Source: Ampullaceana balthica
Lineage: Eukaryota; Mollusca; Gastropoda; Lymnaeidae
Direction: 5' to 3'
Length of the DNA stretch: 64,000 nt
Assembly: GCA_944989445.1 (NCBI GenBank)
Contig: CALYLW010000014.1
Location: 1,110,978-1,174,977, forward strand
Part shown: positions 38,801 through 50,800 of the stretch, in pieces
How positions within the stretch are numbered: position 1 is the first letter of the stretch
Layout: each line of letters begins with the position of its first letter
Notes under the pieces: generated by a model
Told to the model about the DNA's origin: nothing
Seen by the model: the letters and a program-made list of their open reading frames with translations, nothing else
Database searches by the model: none
Made by a program: the position numbers and the translations under genes

Positions 38801-41800
38801 TTAATAATAGTGTGGAGGGTGTTTAATGTTAATCTGGAAACCAAAATGATTATCCAATTTTTAAAAAAAAGCAGAGTGATGTCCCTTAGCGTTAGGCTAC
38901 ATAATTGAGCATAAATATATATATGATACTTGTGAGCTGCACAGTGTCAGTAACGCCATGAACTATATATATATACTTGTGAGCTGCACAGTGTCAGTAA
39001 CGCCATGAACTATATATATATACTTGTGAGCTGCACAGTGTTAGTAACGCCTTAGCTTCCTTCAAGAACAACTGAGTATGCATAGAAATGTTATCTTTTT
39101 ACACAGTTGATCACAAGTTATTGGACGTGTCAGGAATGAGTTCTGCCCCTGTAAGGGTTGTGAGAACTATTTCCTAAACTGACTCCTTTTTTTCAAGACA
39201 AACTTTCACCATGCACTTTTTTATTAACTTCACTGCTTCCCTGGCTTAGCTATCTTATCAACATACCACGCAAATAGCTTTGAATAGTGTATATGTCTCT
39301 TGTTTGCAAAAAATGGATCATTGACCTACAAACTGTACAATTCTGTGACATATTTTATATTTTTCCCTCTCACCAACAACATCAAATTACCTGGTAGGAT
39401 TTTGAAACTAACCTAATAAATGATGCTGCACAATACAATTCCAAGAGACTTTTGTACGATCACTTTTAAATTATGAAATGTATATCACTTTACAATTTCA
39501 AATAAACCATGTAATGGTGATAAGCATATTTGAATAAACGAAAGGCGTGAGCCACATTAATACTAAACTTTGCAAGCCACAAGATATCTTCTTTTGGGCT
39601 TTCATGAACTGCAGGTTATGAGTTTGAGACCCCTGCCTTACATAGTCCAACATTCTCTGAATAAGTAATTATGATTTAGGAGTGAGAAAACTGTACCCGA
39701 TGTAATGTCTTATCTAGTTACTATTTTAAAAGAAATCTCATAATCCTATATATAACTTACTGGCAGCCACAACCAGAGATTATGCCTTGCACAATGTTTT
39801 ATGCTAAAAATAATGCCTTGAAACTGATTCGTGAATGTATTTTTGATTTTAACTTCTAATTATTTATTGAAATTTGGGTCAGTAACATTCAGAGTTTTGT
39901 AGCAGAGTTTCATAGAGTTAAAGATGATGAAAAACTTGTACAAAATAAATTTTGTCCCAACTGAATTTTTTACAAATAATAATAAATAGAAGAATTAAAA
40001 TGATCACAGTTCCATGTATTTCACTGCACTGCATAGTATGTCGTCGAATGTACCAAACTCACATGTCTGGCCAGCCATGGTCCCCAATGATGTCAATGGC
40101 TTTCAAGTATTCCCCTGCTGAGATGTACATTTCTGCTGCTGCCCTGGGCTCATTGCTGCTCTTGGCCCAATCAGCTTGTTTGGTGATGAGAAGTTTCTTG
40201 TCCTGGGCATCACCAGCTCCAAGGAATTCCTGGGGGAAATTAACCAAGAATATCAAACATAAAAAAATTTGATCAGGATGAATCAACAGGGATTTTTATT
40301 TTGATTAACTTTTGATGTCCTAATTTATGCAATGAATTCTTAAATTTTCTTTAGATTAAGAATTGGCTCCCAAATTATATAACATTATATAACATCCTTT
40401 AATAGCTCTCTCTTGCTAGAAGGTTGACAACAAGGTTAAGAATTTTTTTTAAAAAAAATTGCCATTAACTGCAGAAATCATTTTGAATAACTGTCACAAT
40501 GGTTTTTAACAAAATTAATTTTTATGTCTTTTTATCATTCAGGGTGTCCACCCAAATCTGGTCCCAAAAAATCCTACCAGCCACCAAAAAATCCTACCAT
40601 CCAACCGACAAGTAAAAGTTATTATTCGGACAAGTAAAAGTATATATTCGACAAGTAAAATTTAACTTTCGGTATTGTATGTTAACATATTTTGTAAAAA
40701 ATAACCTAAAAACTGGCTTTTATGCCTGACGATCCTATAAGGTAAGCTTGACCACAGTACTTGCAGTACTTGCACTTGAACTTTTCACGATTTTCACTTA
40801 GTTGTTCAAGCCACTCAGAGTAAGAAGTGTCTTTTAACCAGTCTGAATTAAAATAACATTTCCCCATGTTGATGGGATTGATAGTGTTTTTTTGTAATAG
40901 TATACAAATTGTCAATATCTGGATAGTGAAGTAAGGAACAAAATTAAACTGACAAAAAGTAAACTAGTCTTAAGACTTTAGTCAAGAATTTGCCTACTGC
41001 AGCCTACCCTAAAAAATGTTAGTTAACACACTTTAAATTGTAACCATTTAACTAGACTAGAATCTAGATTTCTATATGTTTAGCACATAATTTTCAACAC
41101 TGAACAGGACTGATTTTTAATCTATTTAATCATAAAAAATAAGCTTTGATTTGAAACAGAATCTAGATCTAAACCTATTTAAATAGTTGCTTTAATAGTT
41201 GTGACTTTGGCATACCGTGACTGTTTAAATATTTTAAAAGAAATTAACTGAACTAGATCTAGATTTTAGACGTGTCTAGGCTAAGCCTAAGGTTCTTTTC
41301 GTTTTTAATTTTCACAAAATACTAGATTAGAGAGATCTAGGAATCTTGGCTACATTATTTCTGACAACATGTCTATTAACAACTTTATCAATCACATCTG
41401 TCGCTCTGCCTACACTGCCATTCGTCAGATCAGCTCAATCCGTCATTACTTAACAGTTAGTGCAACAAAAACTCTAGTCTGTGCTCTAGTACTAGCTCGT
41501 ATGGATTACTGCAATTCTCTTCTGTCTGGTGCGCCAAAACAATGCATTGAAAAACTACAGAAAGTTCAAAATTCAGCTGCCAGACTGGTGCTCAAGGCAA
41601 AAAAACATGACCATGTTACTCCACTTTTTCACTCACTTCATTGGCTGCCTATACACGCCCGTATTGATTACAAACTGGCCGTTCTCTGTCACAACTTCTT
41701 TTCGGACTCATGCCCATCGTATCTTACTGAACTTTTGTCGGTCTACTCACCCACTCGCCAGCTACGATCTTCTGCAGACACACGCGTTCTCTCTGTTCCT

Positions 41801-44800
41801 ACGACACGCACCAAAACATTTGGTGAAAGGTCGTTCTCTTTTTGTGCAGCCAAACAATGGAATTCTATACCATTACACATAGGTAGTATTCAAACAACCA
41901 AGTCCTTCAAGACTGCACTTAAGACACATCTTTTCAACATTTATTTTCAAAATTAATGAAACAACATTTCTTGTAAATGAGTAACGTAGCTTATGTATAA
42001 TGTACTGTAATTTTTGTGTTTGTTATGATATGAAAGTTAATTTAATACTTATAAGTATGTTATTTCTTTCATGTAAAGCGCTGTGAGCCCAGTTCCTTAC
42101 TGGGATACAGCGCTATATAAATAATCAATTTATTATTTTTATTATTATCTATTGACTTCAAGCAGACAAAATGGCGACTGCCGCTAAAGCAGCTAAACAA
42201 TAAGCACAAAAATCGTAGTTAACACTGCTCCCATAAATTTTTTGGAGATATAACAAAATTAAATTAATAACTGGAATGAATCTTCATACTTTTCTTGACG
42301 TTTTAAGACCGTTTTTAAGAAAATATGTTGATTTATAAAGATACAGGGCCTTGTCAAAGTTTTGAATCGAATGGTTATTATTTTTCTCTCTTCCCCTTAC
42401 TTAGAATCTAGACTAGCTATTTTGCTGTCAAACATAGATCTATATCTGCCTTAACTTAAAAGTATCCCCCATTAAAAACTTTTACAATACTTTAATAGTT
42501 GGGGATAGATATCTATTATTTACTCAGATCATGATATATTTTTAACCAAAATCCTAATATGAATATCTAGATCTAGTATATTACACTAATTACTATTACG
42601 CGGTTACTAGATCTATACTATGGCTAAGCGTAAGTAATTTCACAATTTCTATCTGTTTCAATCACAGTGCACTTAATGTTTTCAATGCCATCTTTAACAA
42701 GAATTATTTTCTTTAATATCTGTAATTTGTTTGTATAAGTTTAGTTTTCGACTTTTGTTTTAAAACACACATTTAAAAAAAAACTATAGATATATACGAT
42801 ATGATATCGATATGGACAGGGGACTCTGTCATAGGTAAACAACAGTTTTTATACCGCTGCGAACTATTGGTATTTCCAAACCAAAACAATGTGCAACGTG
42901 AGCTTCGTCATTCATTTATTTATATCTTTTATCCGACCGAGGAACGTTTATCCTACCGAGATTTTGTTTATCCGACCGAGGATCGTTTATCCGACCAAAA
43001 TCCGACTTATCCGACCACAAAATTTTTATCCGACTAAAATCCGACTTTCCGACTTCGGTGGACACCCTGTCATTATTTTAATTAAATTTCATTTTTGGGG
43101 AGGCATGAACCCGCAGCAGCAGTGACCGATCAAAACATAAATAATTTCAAAGGGAGATCACCTTAGCATTGTCAAACATCCTCAGATCAGTGTACATGTT
43201 CAGAGCTTTCTGCTCCTGGTTAGATTTTTTATACAGCTTAGCGGCTTCATGGAACTTTGCTTGATGGGAGTACACATCACCCAAGAAAACCATGTTGTCC
43301 TGCTCACCTCGCCGCTTGCGTTCCTAAATGTACAAGTAGGAAATTGTATTTCAAGACGAGAAATGTAGAAAATGAAATGAAAAGTAAACTATGATGAGTA
43401 ACAAGAAAATTGTTATAGATGAGATTAATAGGCAGCTAAATGGTGGATATTCACTAAGATTTGAAACCCACACCTTTATCCGCCTTACTTTTCTTGTGCA
43501 TATTTCCTTACCAACTCCCATCAATTTGCCTGATGTTAGGATATTACATGATAAAAGTACTGTGCTAATTCTATTACCACCAACCACTCCAAAAATATAT
43601 CTCTCTATCACTGTGATGGCGAACCTAAGGCACGCGTGCCACAGTCGGCATGCATAGCCTCATCAGCCGGCACGCGAGTAAAATATTACTTCCTTAAACC
43701 AGCTAAGCCAAACCCCATTTTTGGGTTTCATTGGAGTGTTGGCCCTTTGATATAAATAAGTGTGTTTTGGTTGAATTTTGGGCACGTAGCCCCAAAAAAG
43801 TTCGCCAACACTGCTCTATCCTTTAGTAGGATTTCTTCTTCACTCACACAAGAAAAGAAATTAAATAGATTTTTAATAATACATTATCTTAACTAAATTA
43901 AAGTGGATACACATTTTGAAGTAAATTCATGTATAGGTGACCCACCTCTATGCCATGAATCAATTCTAAGTAGCGTAGATTTTTAATTCTAATGAAAGCT
44001 TTTTTGGCTGTCTCAAAGTCCAGTCCTTCTAAGGCCTGATGAGCGAGGGCCTCCCAGTCTCCTTCTGTCACACCAAGACATGCCACTTTGTATGCTTCTC
44101 TGATAATTTACAAAATTTTATTACAATAACATCAATACTCATTTTCACACTTAAAGAATGTGAAACTTACTGTTTTTGAGTGCATCAAAGTATTTCATCA
44201 TTACCTTTACGACGTTATTACATCAAATCTTACATACATTAATACAGCCAAAAATAATATAACTTTTTACTATATTAAGTCTTATCAGTCTTATCTTATC
44301 AGACTATATCTTTTAGGCAATAAATTGGAAGGTTTTTTTTTCATATCAAAGAAATGAAAAATATTTAAAGTATTTTTGTGGAGCATTAATCACATGTTGA
44401 GAGGTATAGGAATTATAAGCAGTTCAAAATTTAGCATGGATTTTTCAATTGACAATTCAAAATCCTAACTTATATTTTTGCATTGCAAATGACACACAAT
44501 GACAAAAGATATTCAGCACAACCAAACATACTTGAACATTTTTTTCTCCAAATACTGGTACATAGGTGCAGACTGAGGAACATCTACAGCAGACATGGCG
44601 TACACATGTAAACAGAAAATCTTGGAACCACTGAATCCAACAACAAAGCCCTGAAATAATTTAATTGTAAACAAACTGACTTACAAATAAAATCTGGGAT
44701 TAACATTCTGAAAAGTACTTATAACTAACTCACTGCCTCAAATATAAGTGAATTTTTATTTAAAGATTAAGATCTCACCTCGAGTTATACACTCAATTCT

Positions 44801-47800
44801 GTAATTACTTTTGAATTCATTCACATGTTCTTAATTTGTTCAAAACAATGAACAATGGGCATGCTTTTCAAGTCTTTTAAGAAATAATATTTTCCAAATA
44901 CCGTATATACTTGTTCTATAACCCGTTCGTTAATAAGCCGACCCCCCAAAAATAATAGGACAGCTTTAAAAAATTGTACAAATTTTAAAAAAACAAACTG
45001 CAAACTAAATCGGCCATTATGATTGTTTACTTTGTACTGCCTATCTTTGTCTTTGTGCTCTTTGTTAGGCAAGAGTTACCGGTATTTTAAAAAAGATTCT
45101 TTGGTGAACGGTGATGAAAGCGCGTACAGTAAAATTCGTTGTTGAAAACAAAATTTGTAAAACAATTTATCAAAACGTTCACAAAAATTTTTTTAAAAAG
45201 ATTAAATAAGGTAAGTGCAGATGTTTAATAATATATTATAGCTTCTGGTAGAGCAGTCGATCTTGTAGAATGTAGAAAAGGACCTTGAAGAGCTACAATA
45301 ACAATACCGATATTCAAAAACCATGCAGAAATATGTTAATGAACCGCTCGTAAGCGGACCCCCAACTTTTTCCCCTAAATTTTGTCCAAAAAAGGTCGGC
45401 TTGCGAACGAGTATATACGGCACATATTTTTATTTAAATTTAGGTCACCTGCAACTTTTGTTGATGGACAGGGAAATTACTGGCTTTAATATTGAGCATG
45501 CCATTCCCAGAGAAACACAGCATATCCTCATATTGTGTATTCCAAGCAACACTGTTAGCATTTCTTTCCTGCAAAAAATGTATTTCTAATTTTTTAAAAC
45601 CAAATATAAGGTATAAAAGTCACAAACACCACAAATTGAAATAAATGTTAATAACTAAAAAAACATAATTTACAATAATTTTGCTTAGTTCTTTAAAAAA
45701 ATATGTTTACACTTAGTGAAACAGTGGTTAGGTATATTTACAAAGTAACAAAACAATCATTTTAAACCGTTTGTATAATATTAAGCATTTCTTCAAAATT
45801 TTGGCCACATTTGGAAAAAATACCAAAACTGAGAATGTTCTCCAAATATTCATTTTAAACTTAATAAAGTTTCCTTCCCTTTTAACACAGACCTGGAAGA
45901 GCAACTCCTTAGATGTCAGGTCGTAAACCAAGCAAGTGCTTTGCTCATCCACTACTGCCAGTTTGTTCTGTGAGGAACTCAGATCTAGACATCTTACCGA
46001 TGTGCTCTGTTTCATCAGAAGGATTGGGAAAGCATTGTCGGCAAAAATCTTGAAGATCTTTATGAAAGAGAGAATATAATATAACTTTGAAATTTTTATA
46101 AATGCATTATTATTTAAATAGGAGTGGAGTGGTATCAGAAGGAAAATTAAATTTCACACCCATTATTTCAGAAATGTATTTTATGTGTTTTGAAATAGCA
46201 GCCACATGGGAAGAATCTATGTAATATAGGATTGGATGAAATTCAGTAATTTTTATCTGTCCCATTCATCCGCCCAATCAGATCAGCTTAATTAGGAATG
46301 TTATGTTCTGTCTAATTTGGCCTTATAATTCTTTTTAAATTTCAAAAATAGACTAGTCAAAAATAGTCAAAAATAGATCTTGACATTTACTGATCTAAAT
46401 ATAAACCCCAAAATGTAATTCTTATTTTTGTTTTATTGCGCTGTCAATTTTTTCTGTTAAAGAAACTAAGGAATTCATAATGGTGGTATTTATAGATTAA
46501 GTAAAATTGTGATAAGTCATCTCAGATCCATCATTATCAATGTGTAATGTAGCTGACATTATTCATTTCTTAGTCACTTAATATTTCGCTAAAATTTGTG
46601 AGAAAAATGAACATTTGTAAATAATCATAAGAGACTTATCAGTCACAGTAAGATGTATTTGATATTCCATAACCTCAAGCATATTTAAAAAATAAACAAC
46701 CCGTAAAAACAAAGTTTTTGACTATAAATCCATTATATATGAGACATAACTAAAAGTATTGATTATGCTCAATTTAATACGCACAGCGCGACAGACTAGC
46801 ATAAACATTTACAGACGGAACGTGACTGAACTCTACGTGCTGTAAAACAAGTGGATGTGGTCGAGGGCTGGAGTGAACCTCCAGTGACCTGTGGAGGTCA
46901 ACTATAGCAGCCGGCTACACATGCTACATAGAGATAAATAGTGATAAACTAAAAATTCATGAATTTAATTACGTTACATTCGATCGATCTGAAATTTGGA
47001 TACTATGCATTGTTAGGTGACAAAAGTCTATGTGCGAATTTCAGCTTGATAGGATCACGAGAAGTGGGTCATTTTTTGCTTATGTTTTTCCGCGGGACCA
47101 CGACAAACAGAGAGACAGAGAGAGAGACAAGACGGTGAAGTTAATATAAGGGATTTAAAAAAGCAAATATACTAAAGTATCTTTACACAAACTGACCTAC
47201 CTGACCATTTTTGAGCCCCACAAGTATTCCTTCTTTGCCAGGAGGGCCACCAGTTACTTTGATATATCTAATAATTGACTCCATCATCCATTCTCTTTCC
47301 TTATCTCCAGAAAATGATAAACACGTCAGCTTTTTCTCCTGATATGAAAATTGTTCAAATGTTAAATGATTTAAATTTCAATAAAACAATAAGTATTCGC
47401 TATTGTTTATAAATTGTTATCCCACAAAGAGGAATAGATTATCTTCTCTTTTAATGCTTTTAAAGAGATGCCTTCACATGAAAAGTATGTTGCGTCAAGG
47501 GAACTAACCTGGCAAAGAATGATGTGTTGAGAACAAACTACTAGCAGATTAGTGTCAAAGTTCTTGTTGATCTTTTCTTTAACCCTATAATGCATGTCGG
47601 CTGAGTCATCAGAATACAACTCATACACAATGATGCGGTCAGGAAGTTGGACCTGAAATATCAAAAAGAACATTTCAGACAACATGATTCTACAATAAAG
47701 GCAATTTGATTTGCAAAATAGTTGTATAAAATGTATTCAGCTTTCTGATGTGAATCAAATATATGCATTCCAATTGCCCCAATCATTTTTAAAAAGATAT

Positions 47801-50800
47801 TTTGTTATTAAAAACTTACCGCCAGCCTGTTTCTGTAAATAGCAATTTTTTTCACTAGATCACGGCACTTTATCCTGACTGAAAGACACATTTAAAACAT
47901 ATTTAATGCCTTTAATAAAAACTTTGAAACTATTTTTTTACATTTATTTTGTCATCATAGACATAAAGCAATTAAAAAATTAATTAAATGCTATTTAGTT
48001 CATCAAAAAGCAACTGTGTAAACTCACCTTTCTGATCTGTTATAAGGTGTTGTATAATAACATCTGTCATATTGTCTCTGTAAGCATATCTCTCTTTGTA
48101 TAAGCCATGTACAGTACTAAATATAAGCTGGTATAAGGCAATGGTACCGTCATTGCTTCCTACAGCCTAGAGGTAAGTATAAGGATTGTGAATTGAATCA
48201 TTTTGATTGTAATTCCACCAACATTGAACTTTGTTTTCATTAGTGAAGTGTGCAGATTCTTATTTTTTTCTCTTATTTTAAGGTAAATGTAAGACTTGAA
48301 TTTAGTTTGTAAATTTAATACATAATAATAACTAAATACACCTAATGATTAAGACATTCATCCAAACATTTCAATTGTTTTCTTTTCATTAACACAAATT
48401 GCTTATTCTATTTGATTATAAATATGCTGAATTTCTGTACAAAGTAGAGAAAAAAGTGGGAGGGGGGGGGGCGGGGAAAACTTTACAAAAGGGCCTCTTG
48501 GTCTCTGATATTGAATACATGTTATTTACATAATTAATTTAATTTAATTTACATTATAAGATGTGTTAAAAATATATGTAGTTATTTAGCGACCCAAAAT
48601 AATGCATTTAAGCATGATAATAAATTATATGAGAATAAACCTCAAGAGATTATGAAATCTGTTTCCGATTATTTACAACTAGAAGCAACACCCAGATTCA
48701 TAAGGTTGAATGATCTGAATTCAAAATTTGGATTTCTGCTTGACCGAAGATTTACATATCAGCTTTGTACTTTGTCAAAAATGTTTTGCCACTGATTTTG
48801 ATGGGGAAGAACTGTTCAATAAGATTTGTGACTGTAAGATGCTACTGAAGGATAACAAGGATTTTTTTACCATTGTCTCCTTTGGGGATTTTCTTTCTTT
48901 TATTGTGTTATATAATGACAATGTTTTTCCAAATCTATGTGTTGTCTTCCAATGACTGCAGACAATTTTTGTGCAAATAGCACGTTGCTAATCTTTCACC
49001 AAGTTGAAACTGATCATGTTAAATTTGTGAGTTTTGATGCTACAATCACGCACTGCTCAAGTAGCAAGAGAAAAACTAGAAACAATCGACTTTAATAATG
49101 CCTGGAAAATAAATCTTAAGTTAAACGCTACTTATGCAATGGAATGTATATGTGCAATCTCCAGATGGCATAAATAACACAAAAGGATTGAATATGTTTA
49201 CACACATTCAGCTCAGTTAGACACCAGGAAATGGTCCAGCTTAAAACAGAGAGGCAAAACATCACCACAAAGAAACAAACACACAACCAAACTTAACATA
49301 TAACATTTAAAATGAAAAAATGTCAATCACCACATAATTTGAATCAGGCTTGACGGCACAGCTCCACACCCAACCAGGGGTCTCTCCAATGACCCCTAAC
49401 TTAACCCCTTCTTTGGTGTGTAAACAACATTGTTTGTTGGCTCCTCCTAACACCACATATTCTCCTTTAGGATACCAGCTTAAACAACATGGATCGTAAC
49501 CAAGTTGCCTATCCTTGCCAATCTGTAAAAAAAACAAATCAAAAGAATTAAATTATAAAAGAACAATGAAATTAAAAATGTTATCATACACTAATACTTC
49601 CATAAAATCATTAAAGGTATAAAGTAACAACATTTTAATAGCTGACATGCATAAAACAATTTTTAAATAAGTATTTACAAGAGGATCTCCTGGTAAAAAA
49701 ATCCAAGTTTATATAATAGATTTCCCTGCCAGTGAACATGTCTGAGGTATCATTTAAGGTAATTAAAGAAAGATGATTTGATATTAGCATTCACTTTCAC
49801 TAAAAAAAATTATCTCAAGTTATGGTCTTTTTAATAATTTTCATTTGTTCTTGAAGATCATTTAAAAAATAAAACAGCGAAAAGCAATTAAATTATGTTG
49901 TCCCTGTTTTTTTGTTGTGTTTTTTTTGTAGCTTATAATGAAATTAGATCTTTCACCGTTTTTTTTTCTCAAAGTTGTTTACCTGTTTGCCTGAAAGTTG
50001 ATAAAATGAAAGTCTTTGTCCCCAGTCTGCAACAGCCAACACATCACTTGTTTCATCTTTGTTAGGATTCCAGGAAACTGCCCAAACAGGAGCCATATTA
50101 GCCTGGGGTCTTTCAATTTTGGCCTTTTCTTCTCCTGCCTTATGAAAACAAAGTAAAATTTAAAGAAATTAGCAAATGGAATTTTTAGTATTATTCTATA
50201 TTATTAATCTTATCTGATTTTAATTTTACACTTTAAGCAGTTAAAAAAAATCAATTAAATATGTTAAATAGTAAATGTAATTACGAAGAGTATCACCTTA
50301 TTCCTAATGCTGACTAGCCCATTGTAAAGCCCAAGAGCAATGTATTGGCCATCATTAGTCCAACTGCAACAAGTGATGCGACTGCTCACTTTGTGTTTCG
50401 TAACAGACTTCTGTTCTGATGACCACAAACCTTTATGCACAGTTTGAGGTTTAATAATTAGAGAAACATTTTCAAAATTATAAGCAAAAAACTAATTGTG
50501 GCTGGCATTAATGTTAGTCTACTCAACAATGCCACATTTAAAAAAAGATTTCTCTTTTTTTATTTAAATTTTTTTTTCCTGTAGCATTTTTAAGTTTAAC
50601 AAAGGATTTACCTACAGCACGTTAAAAAAAACCCCTCTTTTATTGACAATAAAATTTTGATAATTTGTATTTACTAATTATATTAAAAGTAATACTGTTA
50701 AATACTAGCATACCAAAATCTGTTACAGCACAGCTTGCCAACTGGTGAGTAACAGGGTTGTATGCAAGACACTGGATGGCTTCATTGTGCCTGAAAAAAA

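Larger units (their letters stand above)
31935..39635 (-). mobile_element. 7.7-kb hAT element filling IFT122 intron 16
   Basis: The left end CAGGGGGTCTCAAACTC (31935) and right end GAGTTTGAGACCCCTG (to 39635) are hAT-type inverted repeats. Flanking octamers TTTTGCAT and CCTTACAT agree at 5 of 8 positions with only transitions, as expected of an old target duplication. The - strand interior has transposase remnants, including [10 protein letters not shown] near 38315-38280 (compare the TDGAPSMVGR motif). The element carries the 41-bp satellite (32725-37882), a 15-bp array, TA-rich repeats and another inserted repeat. It makes up 94 percent of intron 16. Confidence 0.8.

Noticed and set aside
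42801..43125. Overlapping frames with repeated YPTE/RPRI motifs as a protein
   Set aside because: They come from the TTTATCCGAC repeats at the end of the intron 15 DNA element.
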